This document shows positions 17,060 to 24,450 of a stretch of DNA of 64,000 bases, piece by piece (position 1 is the first letter of the stretch; each line of letters opens with the position of its first letter). A model generated the notes under the pieces. That model saw only the letters and a program-made list of their open reading frames with translations, was not told where the DNA came from and did not search any database. Origin of the DNA: Bacteroidales bacterium (GTDB lineage: Bacteria; Bacteroidota; Bacteroidia; Bacteroidales; Muribaculaceae); NCBI GenBank assembly GCA_029218425.1, contig JAQXRH010000010.1, positions 1-64,000 on the forward strand, written 5' to 3'. A program made the translations under genes and the position numbers.

Positions 17060-19393
17060 CTATTTGTCCTCGATATTTGAGAAATCTTCCGTGTAGTCTA
17101 TGTCAATGTTGCCAAATGCCGAGATGCCGAGGTCCATCATCTGTCCTCCCGAGCTCTGCTTGCCACGTATGGCTATAAGGTTCCATTCTCTGGGGCGTAT
17201 CGCGGCTTTACCCTCATCGGTGATGTCAACTGGCACATATCGGCCGGTATATCCTTCACGCGATGCCGCATGTATACCGTTGATATATATGTCGATATCT
17301 TCATCGTGAAATGCCATGAAACGAAGTGTCGCAATTGTATCATCGCTGAGGTCGCCTATCTTAAACCAGCGTCGCATCACAATGTTTGGCGTATCCCAAT
17401 TAGTCCCCACAAGATGTTGTGAGGAGCCTACGTTGGCACCGAAAGCGGCTTCACCCACTGCCCATGACGAATCGTCAAAATCAATGGCATACCAATTCTC
17501 GGCTATTTCCTCGCCCGTGTAATATCGCCATTGGTAACGGTGGGTCTCACTTGTCGATATCACGGGTGTCATCTTAGCCCCATTGCGCGGCATACCGAGA
17601 AGCTCCTCCACCTTGGTGCGTATCTTGGACGGATCGTCGGTCTTGAGAACCTTGCGGTCGTAGGTAAGAATACCATTCTTCTCTATCTCTACATCCGATA
17701 TCTGAGTGTAAACTCCGGCATTGAGGCCGATGTAGTACAAATCTTTTAGTTCGTCTATCAGATTGTTGAAATAATCAGTGAACCCGCTTTTGCTGTCTAC
17801 CGCCGTGTATTCAAACTCTCCGCCGGGCCATATATGCCCCGGCACCTTTAGCGTGATGCCGCCATACTCGCCGCACACTGCCGCGCGCTCCGCATGGCTC
17901 GGTACCGACGGATGCGGGTAACTATGATTGTCTATGATGTCGCCGACCTCATGGTCAACCCAGCCGCTGGCATTGCTTATCAGTGACGTCCGGCTATGCT
18001 CTGACGCTGATAGCCGATTGACATTACGTTCCATAAGCGTTACCATTTCAGCTGTATCAAACTGGCCGCAACCTTCGTTGAAAATTACCCATTGCACTAT
18101 CGAAGGATGGTTTTTGATTGCTTTCACTATTCTTATGGCTTCATCCTTGAAATTGCTCTTTGCGACATTCTCATATTCCTTGGGCAGGCTGCCGGCTGGA
18201 AGATCTTGCCATACAAGAAGACCCTCGCGGTCGCACAGATAGTACCAGCGGTCGGGCTCCACCTTGATATGCTTGCGCACCATATTGAAGCCGAGTTTTT
18301 TCATCGTGTGTATATCGTAGAGCATTGCATCTTCCGTTGGCGGAGTGTGCAATCCGTCGGGCCAGAAGCCTTGGTCCAACGGACCTATCTGGAATATCTG
18401 TTCGCCGTTGAGGAAAATGCGTGGGTAGCCGTCTACCTTCTTCACCTCAATGCTTCGCATGCCGAAATACGATGATATCTTATCAATTCTTTTGCCATTC
18501 TTTTTGAGCGTGATTTCCAGGTCGTAGAGATATGGATTTTCGGGGCACCATGCGTGGGCATCCGGTATTATGATTTGCAATTTCTCCCCGATGACTCCAT
18601 TGCTGAATTTGGCTACATTTTTTCCATTGATGTCCAAGACCTTGATGTCAACAGTGCCGGCACCGTCATTTGTGGTAATGTTGAGGTTGAGCGCATTTTT
18701 AGATAGCATGGGCTCAATTTCAAGTTCACTGATATAGGTGTCGGGCACTGCTTCAAGCCACACTGTCTGCCAGATGCCGCTTGAACAGGTGTAAACGCAT
18801 CCATGGGGATTTTTCGATTGCTTGCCTGTCATCTGCCCTTGCACGCCGGTGTTGTCGTAGATATATACCGCGAGCTCTTGGTCGGCTTGGCCGGCCTTTA
18901 CGGCGTCGGTGATGTCGAAGGTGAACGGATCGTAGCCGCCGGTGTGGCTGCCCACCTCGATGCCGTTGACGTAGACTTTAGCTTCCCAGTCCACAGCCCC
19001 GAAATGCAGCAACAGGCGTTGGCCTTTCATGGCGTCGGGGATGGTGACGGTGCGGCGGTACCAGTAGCACTGTTCGTCGCCTTTCTCCATGACGCCCGAG
19101 AGGGCCGACTCTATGGGGTAGGGCACGAGGATGCTTTTGTCGTAATCGAAGTCGGCATTGTAGGCCTCGCCGACCACGCCTTTGCGCAGTTCCCATATGC
19201 CGTTGAGGTTGAGCCAGCCATCGTCGCGCACCAACTGCGGACGTGGATACTCCGGTAATGGGCACGACGTGTCGATTTGCGATGCCCACGGCGTCATCAT
19301 CGGAGCCTCTTTCATTTGCCACTCTGTGGCGGTAGCCTCACCGGCGGCTATTAAGCCAAGCGCTGCCGCTATTGCTATAAAACTATTTTTCAT
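17060..19393 (-). CDS. GH2 glycoside hydrolase, tandem paralog without the FG-GAP half
   Basis: A 777-residue secreted GH2 enzyme with a signal peptide (1-22). The catalytic Glu lies in FNEGCGQFD (about 440; Trp replaced by Cys relative to the paralog) and the nucleophile Glu in CGEYGG (about 509). The protein stops after the jelly-roll domain (IDIDYTEDFSN), at the point where the paralog at 12776-17020 continues into FG-GAP repeats. Residues about 24-195 are nearly identical to the paralog at both protein and DNA level, while the remainder is clearly more diverged and more AT-rich, which points to gene conversion. It starts 11 bases after the GH43 stop, so it is the middle gene of the operon. 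Without an FG-GAP half or T9SS tail it may stay in the periplasm. Confidence 0.92.
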   Translation of the reverse strand: MKNSFIAIAAALGLIAAGEATATEWQMKEAPMMTPWASQIDTSCPLPEYPRPQLVRDDGWLNLNGIWELRKGVVGEAYNADFDYDKSILVPYPIESALSGVMEKGDEQCYWYRRTVTIPDAMKGQRLLLHFGAVDWEAKVYVNGIEVGSHTGGYDPFTFDITDAVKAGQADQELAVYIYDNTGVQGQMTGKQSKNPHGCVYTCSSGIWQTVWLEAVPDTYISELEIEPMLSKNALNLNITTNDGAGTVDIKVLDINGKNVAKFSNGVIGEKLQIIIPDAHAWCPENPYLYDLEITLKKNGKRIDKISSYFGMRSIEVKKVDGYPRIFLNGEQIFQIGPLDQGFWPDGLHTPPTEDAMLYDIHTMKKLGFNMVRKHIKVEPDRWYYLCDREGLLVWQDLPAGSLPKEYENVAKSNFKDEAIRIVKAIKNHPSIVQWVIFNEGCGQFDTAEMVTLMERNVNRLSASEHSRTSLISNASGWVDHEVGDIIDNHSYPHPSVPSHAERAAVCGEYGGITLKVPGHIWPGGEFEYTAVDSKSGFTDYFNNLIDELKDLYYIGLNAGVYTQISDVEIEKNGILTYDRKVLKTDDPSKIRTKVEELLGMPRNGAKMTPVISTSETHRYQWRYYTGEEIAENWYAIDFDDSSWAVGEAAFGANVGSSQHLVGTNWDTPNIVMRRWFKIGDLSDDTIATLRFMAFHDEDIDIYINGIHAASREGYTGRYVPVDITDEGKAAIRPREWNLIAIRGKQSSGGQMMDLGISAFGNIDIDYTEDFSNIEDK

Positions 19394-19404
19394 AGTGGTA
19401 TGTG

Positions 19405-20844
19405 CTATTTCGATGGGGTGATAGTGAAGGAGAGGATGTCGAAGGTGCCGTTGTCGGCGCGCAGGTCGAGGTAGCTGACGTCGGCGCCAATCTTGACGTT
19501 GGCGACGGTGATTTCGGCGAAGTCGCTGAGGGTGCCGTCAAAGGCTATCTTGCCGGTGACGGCGGTGCCGTTGGCGCTGAGGTGGAATGTGGCATCGGCC
19601 GACCGGGGAATGACGCGGAATGTCACGTCGTACGAGCCGTCGGCTGTTGCCGCTACGCTATATCTCATCCAGTCGCCTTTGTTCACGTTGGCGATGTAAG
19701 TGCCTGATTTTCCGGTGGCTACTTCGGGAGCTTCGCCGCCGTTCTTGTGGTAGGCGTAGTGCTCGCCGCCGTTGTTGTAGTCTGCGGCGTTGATAGTCAG
19801 TGAGTTGCCGGCGGTGGGGAGTGTCGGCATAGTGCCCGAGGGGGTGCCCCAGTTGTGCACGGGGCGTATTGTGCCGTCGGCATTGTATTCCAAGGGGTCG
19901 ATGCACACCGACCGCAGTTCGTCGCGTCCCGACGGGTTGTTGACGTGGTAGAGCGCATACCATTGTCCTTTGTATTCCACGATGGAGCCGTGGATGGTGC
20001 CGCAACCGGTGGCGTAGACATACACCCCCTTGTCCTCCCATGGGCCTAATGGCGAATCGGACATGGCGTAACGGAGTTGGTTGCCGTCGCTGCCATGGTT
20101 GTCGCTATGCGAGAGGTAGTATTTGCCGTTGTATTTGTGCACCCAGGTGCCTTCGTGGAAGTCGATGAGCCCTTGCATGGGTTGCATCTCGCCGTCGAGC
20201 TGGGTCCAGTCGTCGCTGCGGAGCCGTCCGCCGGCGCACTGTCCTCCTCCGCCGTTGTAGATGTAGGCTTGGCCGTCGTCGTCGACAAACACGCAGGGGT
20301 CGATCAGCGAAGGCGCGCCATGCACATAGCCGGCGGTGTGGAAATCGCTTGCCGGGTGGTCGCTGACGGCTACTCCTACGCGCCAATCGTGGCCGCCCCA
20401 GGGCAGTGGCTCGTTGACGTGGGGGAAGTAGAAGTAGTATTTGCCGTTGGCAGGGTTGTAGGCGGCGTCGGGTGCCCACATCCACCCCTCTATGCCCCAG
20501 CCCGATTGGCGTTTTACGTCTGCCGACGACAGTATCTCGCCGTGGTCGGTCCAGTTGACCATGTCGTCGGTGGAGAATACGTGGTAACGGTCCATGCGGT
20601 CGCAACCTTGCGGTGGTTCCAGGTCGTGGCTGGCATATACATAGAGGCGGCCGTCGTTCCACACGTGGGCGGAAGCGTCGGCTGTATACATGCGGCCTAT
20701 GCTGTCGGTGCCATACATGGGCGAAGGGAAGTCGATGAATAGCGGATTGTGCATCTCGCGGGTCATGGGGTAGGTGATATCGTCGGCTGCCATTGCCGAT
20801 AGCGCCATGCTGCCGCATGCTATTGTAAGTATCGTTTTTCGCAT
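19405..20844 (-). CDS. Secreted GH43 glycoside hydrolase with C-terminal CBM6
   Basis: A 479-residue enzyme with a signal peptide (1-19). The five-bladed GH43 propeller carries the expected acidic triad: Asp56 in TADASAH (base), Asp182 in SLIDPCVF (pKa modulator) and Glu231 in DFHEGTW (acid). Residues about 345-479 are a CBM6-type beta-sandwich (EHYAYHKN, GDWMRYSV, YLDLRADNG). GH43 enzymes mostly release alpha-L-arabinofuranosyl or beta-D-xylosyl residues, and the CBM6 would hold it on the polysaccharide. It is the first gene of the operon that continues with two GH2 genes, spacing 11 bases. Three CGGAGTGGA repeats lie 40-104 bases upstream of its start and may be regulatory. Confidence 0.9.
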   Translation of the reverse strand: MRKTILTIACGSMALSAMAADDITYPMTREMHNPLFIDFPSPMYGTDSIGRMYTADASAHVWNDGRLYVYASHDLEPPQGCDRMDRYHVFSTDDMVNWTDHGEILSSADVKRQSGWGIEGWMWAPDAAYNPANGKYYFYFPHVNEPLPWGGHDWRVGVAVSDHPASDFHTAGYVHGAPSLIDPCVFVDDDGQAYIYNGGGGQCAGGRLRSDDWTQLDGEMQPMQGLIDFHEGTWVHKYNGKYYLSHSDNHGSDGNQLRYAMSDSPLGPWEDKGVYVYATGCGTIHGSIVEYKGQWYALYHVNNPSGRDELRSVCIDPLEYNADGTIRPVHNWGTPSGTMPTLPTAGNSLTINAADYNNGGEHYAYHKNGGEAPEVATGKSGTYIANVNKGDWMRYSVAATADGSYDVTFRVIPRSADATFHLSANGTAVTGKIAFDGTLSDFAEITVANVKIGADVSYLDLRADNGTFDILSFTITPSK

Positions 20845-21329
20845 TGTCGAATTAAGGTAATGTGTTAGGTTGTCGTTTCTCTTCGGAGTGGAAAAATTCG
20901 GTTATCTCTGCGGAGTGGATTGCTTTTCGGATTTCTCCTCGGAGTGGAATTTTTCCGGTGGTGAAATTATACAAATACCGCATCATACCCAAACATCATT
21001 CTACAAAAAAATAGCACAATTGTAGCATCAGCCGCCCGGTATGCTACCTCAGTGCATAATGCCGGCCTCAAGCCGACGACAATCGACCGATTAGGCAGCC
21101 GCATAATCGCCCGCTACCTCCCCTTATCGGGTTCGGCAAAAATCAGTATTGTCCTGCGAAAGGTAGAATTGCAGACTGGCGGCTCCATTCGAGAATACCT
21201 GTTGTGCGCCTGTTGCTGTACACCAAGAACTTAGCATCCAGTAGTTGCGAATGAAGGGACGCAACGATTCGTGGCAAGGTATAGGTTTGAACTCCATGAG
21301 TATAATTTGTGCCAGTTATTTCCAAGGTG
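20845..21329. other. Intergenic region with triple direct repeat upstream of the GH43 operon
   Basis: This 485-base gap has no convincing gene. CGGAGTGGA occurs three times, at 20884-20892, 20911-20919 and 20940-20948, each preceded by a CTC-like triplet, with periods of 27 and 29 bases. The copies face the GH43 start and could bind a regulator. From about 20990 to 21329 a short open stretch on the minus strand follows the antitoxin-like gene. It resembles nothing I recognise and is probably non-coding or a gene remnant. Confidence 0.55.
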
Positions 21330-21920
21330 TCATAAGCTAAGCATTTTTCTTATCCAACCAGGTGCTATATTGTAATCGTGCCTTATGGCCTCCTTGTCTT
21401 CACATTTGTTTATTGCTTCTTTTATTTTAATTAGGTGCTCATCTGTAACATTTGCTTCGCCAATCTCCTTCATGGCACCAACCACAAGAGGAAAGACATC
21501 AGTCTCGTAAGCGAAATTTCTCGGAGCACTTCGTTTGAAGACTATTGTCCTGTTTCCGATTTTGATTTCCCTTGCTGTTGCATCTGTAAGATAAACAGCA
21601 TTCATCGTCACCTGAGTGGAGAGCCCGAGTTTATTAAGCGCTGTAAGTCCAGATGGTATGATTCTGGCTTTATCCTTCTGAGCAATGGCAACAGCAATGT
21701 CATCGATGCTTGGCTTCAATATACCAAAACGGTTGCGCATAGGATAAAGGTAAATCCCTTGTGATATTCTCACAAGCATGCCTTCCTTCTCCAAGCGAGA
21801 CAAAGCACGGGTTACCAACCCATCGTTATTCAGGTCGGCAAAATCACGTACCATGTACAAGGTGTTCTCCCCTTGCAATTCAATACGCTCCCTTATTTGC
21901 TTTGTTAAAACGTTCGACAT
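21330..21920 (-). CDS. DUF6088 / AbiEi-like antitoxin-family protein, orphan
   Basis: A 196-residue protein whose first 60 residues form a winged helix (YMVRDFADLNN, VTRALSRLEKEGMLVRISQGIYLYP). A domain typical of DUF6088/AbiEi follows (SIDDIAVAIAQKDKARIIPSG, ALNKLGLSTQ, VFKRSAPRNFAY). Family members are usually the DNA-binding antitoxin of type IV toxin-antitoxin pairs, with an AbiEii nucleotidyltransferase toxin directly downstream. Here the minus-strand sequence after the stop carries no such gene, so it appears to be an orphan. It has its own promoter and lies between two glycan operons on the same strand. It may be a leftover of a mobile module or a repurposed repressor. Confidence 0.8.
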   Translation of the reverse strand: MSNVLTKQIRERIELQGENTLYMVRDFADLNNDGLVTRALSRLEKEGMLVRISQGIYLYPMRNRFGILKPSIDDIAVAIAQKDKARIIPSGLTALNKLGLSTQVTMNAVYLTDATAREIKIGNRTIVFKRSAPRNFAYETDVFPLVVGAMKEIGEANVTDEHLIKIKEAINKCEDKEAIRHDYNIAPGWIRKMLSL

Positions 21921-21945
21921 AATACTACCTAATATAATTGCGGTG

Positions 21946-21976
21946 CAAAATTACTCATTTTATCTTGATTTGGCAA
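21946..21976 (-). promoter_or_regulatory. Promoter of the antitoxin-like gene
   Basis: On the minus strand TTG (21974-21976), a 20-base spacer and TAATTTTG (21946-21953) match the Bacteroidetes consensus, 25 bases before the start codon at 21920. Confidence 0.65.
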
Positions 21977-22202
21977 GAAAAGTCCGAAAAACTTTAAGAA
22001 TTTCGGACAAAATAGTGACCTTAATTTGTAAAATGATACTTTTGAGCAGTCAAATTGTAGGCTATTTCGATATCAACGGCCGAAAGTTTGCTGCGCCTTA
22101 ACGTGGTTTCAACATAGTAGTTTACAGTGACGGCACGGTAAGAAAGATGATACAGAAATAACGCTCAATGTAATATTAATAAATTTATACCTCAATCTGT
22201 CG
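21977..22202. other. Gap upstream of the antitoxin-like promoter
   Basis: AT-rich non-coding sequence. I see no gene, RNA or further repeat here apart from the hairpins that begin at 22203. Confidence 0.5.
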
Positions 22203-22310
22203 GTAACCATCCGAAAGCAGGTCGGCCTGTTTCGGATGGTTACAGACTATTAGACTATAATACTATAATAATTAGAGGCAGGATACTCCTTCGCGGAGGG
22301 TCCTGCCTCT
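22203..22310 (-). terminator. Two terminator-like hairpins after the CBM6-like gene
   Basis: Nearest the gene, AGAGGCAGGA (22274-22283) pairs with TCCTGCCTCT (22301-22310), with CTCC/GGAG inside. On the minus strand it is followed by a TAATTATTATAG AT-rich run. Further on, GTAACCATCCGAAA (22203-22216) pairs perfectly with 22230-22243, with CAGG/CCTG extending inside. Both lie past the stop at 22394, and together they would isolate the CBM6-like gene. Confidence 0.65.
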
Positions 22311-22393
22311 ATTGCGTCACCTGACAAAAGCTATGAGAAATGAATAACTGAGAATGACGCTATGTATATTATGTATACGGAATATTGTGCTGG

Positions 22394-24253
22394 TTATTTA
22401 ACGATTACTTTGAATGAAGTAACGCCGTCGGCATTTGTAGCACGGAGGATGTAGAAGCCGGGGTTGATTTCAATAGAAGTTTCGCCATCTACAGCTACTG
22501 AAGCTACACGCTGACCGTTGAGGGAGAATACCTCGGCGGTGGTAGCGATGTCGGCTTTAACGATGATTTCGCCTGAAGCGGTGAATACTTTCACGTTGTT
22601 GTCGGCTACGTCGTTGGTGATTGACTCTGCACCAGCCACTTCTACGGTGTCCATGTAGATGTCAAACACGTTGGCTCCCGCACTGGTGTTGTAGGTAGAG
22701 TTGTAGACCATGAAGAGGCTGTGCTTGCCCGAAACCGGAGTGATGATTGCGCCGGCAGTCTTCATGCGGGTGCCCCATTCGCCGGTGCCTTGCAGACGTA
22801 CGCGGCAGAAAGGTTCGTGACCGGCGAGGATGTCGTCGAGGTTCTGGTCGAAGTCCTCATCGGTGTACATGAAATCGGGGTCGAGGTCAAGGTAGAATGA
22901 GAAGTTTGCTTGGTCCACGGTGCCCATGTAGGCGGGTTCGCTGGCGTGGTTGACGATGATACGGCGGTAAGAGCCATCGCCGAGGTCAACGCCTTCGCCG
23001 CTCTCGTCGTAGAATTCGATTACGGTGCCGTTGCCGGTGTAACCGATATTACCGGCCGATTCATATTTGCCTTTGGCGCGTACGGAGTAGAACCACGGGT
23101 TGCCCTGGCCTTCGGGGCAGTCGATGAATGTCATGTGGAAAGCGTCGGGAGCCGGCTCAACATTTTCAAGGGTGATGCCGCACTCGGTGGCGATGGGCCA
23201 AACGTTGTCTTTGACAAATTCTATATGGTGCACGTTGGAGCCGCCACCTATCCATTTGCATATCACTTTGTGGGTGCCGGTGATGTCGTTGACGAGGTCT
23301 TTGGCGAGGTTGATATAAGACTTGTTGTCGAGGTTACGACCTGCCCAGAAGCGTGCCACGAGGTTGCTTTCGACAGCTTCGTCGAGGTAAATCTCGAGGT
23401 AGTCCTTCAAGTTTTCTTTGTAGTGGGTGAAGTTGACTACGACTTGCTTGAAGCCGCCGGCTGCGAAGTCGACATTGCCGAAGTCGGCAAGGAAACCGTC
23501 GTTGGTCCAGCCCCATGATTCGCCGTCGAGACGGGTGTCGGGAAATTCGTCGGGGTTCATGGCTGTTGACTCGGTAGAGTTCAAGCGGATGGAGATGTCG
23601 CTATAGCCGTCGTATTCGTTGGGCAATTTAAGCGCAATCATGTCGTCGACGCTGGGGTTGCCTTGGTCGTCGAGGTTGCGGCGAAAGTCGGCTTCAGTGA
23701 GCGTCTGCGAGTAGAAGTTGATGGAGCGGATATTACCTGCGCCGCCCACGAATGTCAGGTATACGTTCTGCTTGCCTGTCGGTTTGGTATAAGAGATACC
23801 CTCCATGGCGGGACCATTGCTCCATGACTCCTGAGGCGTGTTGCAAGAGAAGTTGGTGGCGTAGGTGATGAAGTTGTCGTAGCCGCCGGTTTCGTTGAGT
23901 GCAATCTGTGTGAAGGGAACCGACTCCTCGTAGGTGGCACCTGCGTGAAGGATAGCCCAACCGTCGCAGTACCATCCATTGGCGAGCTCGATGCTGGCTG
24001 CGGCATATTTGTTGCCATCTTCGCCGAAGTCAACTTCGCCGAGCGCCACTTTGGTGTCGGCACCGGTCCAACCGATGTAGCCGCTCACCACATTGAAGTG
24101 GGCGCCGCTCTCAAAGATTTCAACTGCGGGATTGTCTTGGTTGGTAGGAATTGCCAACGAGATTTTTGGAATACTCAATTGTGCTGAAGCCGCATTGCTG
24201 CTTAGCATCATCAGGCCTGCAAGACCTGCGGTAATAATAGTAAACTTTTTCAT
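22394..24253 (-). CDS. Secreted protein with repeated CBM6-like modules and T9SS-like tail
   Basis: A 619-residue protein with a signal peptide (about 1-24) and no recognisable catalytic domain. It appears to be built of about three CBM6-like beta-sandwiches, at about 45-195, 210-350 and 370-545. Each contains a GxxLDEVDFG or FGNVDFAAGGFKQVVV-like strand and a later HKVICKWIGG or KHSLFMVYN strand. The C terminus (VFSLNGQRV...GFYILRATNADGVTSFKVIVK) is a T9SS-type sorting tail. It is probably a secreted or surface-attached carbohydrate-binding protein. It is separated by 197 bases from the GH2 gene upstream and has its own TATATTTG box, with terminator hairpins behind it, so it is likely expressed as a single gene within the glycan locus. 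Confidence 0.75.
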   Translation of the reverse strand: MKKFTIITAGLAGLMMLSSNAASAQLSIPKISLAIPTNQDNPAVEIFESGAHFNVVSGYIGWTGADTKVALGEVDFGEDGNKYAAASIELANGWYCDGWAILHAGATYEESVPFTQIALNETGGYDNFITYATNFSCNTPQESWSNGPAMEGISYTKPTGKQNVYLTFVGGAGNIRSINFYSQTLTEADFRRNLDDQGNPSVDDMIALKLPNEYDGYSDISIRLNSTESTAMNPDEFPDTRLDGESWGWTNDGFLADFGNVDFAAGGFKQVVVNFTHYKENLKDYLEIYLDEAVESNLVARFWAGRNLDNKSYINLAKDLVNDITGTHKVICKWIGGGSNVHHIEFVKDNVWPIATECGITLENVEPAPDAFHMTFIDCPEGQGNPWFYSVRAKGKYESAGNIGYTGNGTVIEFYDESGEGVDLGDGSYRRIIVNHASEPAYMGTVDQANFSFYLDLDPDFMYTDEDFDQNLDDILAGHEPFCRVRLQGTGEWGTRMKTAGAIITPVSGKHSLFMVYNSTYNTSAGANVFDIYMDTVEVAGAESITNDVADNNVKVFTASGEIIVKADIATTAEVFSLNGQRVASVAVDGETSIEINPGFYILRATNADGVTSFKVIVK

Positions 24254-24341
24254 ATTAAAAATGATTAGTTAGGAAAATACTTGCATGGTTGATATATAGG
24301 TATACTATCAGCGGTGTTAGTTAAGGTTATTTCGACAATTG

Positions 24342-24349
24342 CAAATATA
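24342..24349 (-). promoter_or_regulatory. -7 box of the CBM6-like gene
   Basis: TATATTTG on the minus strand matches TAnnTTTG and is 88 bases before the start codon. TTTG at 24364-24367 is only 14 bases away, so the -33 element is uncertain. An ATTGTCG motif lies close by on the minus strand (24331-24340), like the pair near 34533 and 34578. Confidence 0.5.
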
Positions 24350-24450
24350 AATTATCGCATTGTCAAATAATTTCGCTGATGTTTCAAAAAATGTAATTAT
24401 TGGCTCAAAGGCTACGACCTCTGTGGCACCAAAAAATAATGGATGCATTC

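Noticed and set aside
20884..20948. The three regular repeats considered as a CRISPR array
   Set aside because: The unit is only about 9-14 bases, the spacing is irregular, there are three copies and no cas genes are present.
21143..21325. A 60-codon minus-strand frame directly after the antitoxin-like gene, considered as the missing toxin
   Set aside because: It is too short for an AbiEii nucleotidyltransferase and has none of its motifs.
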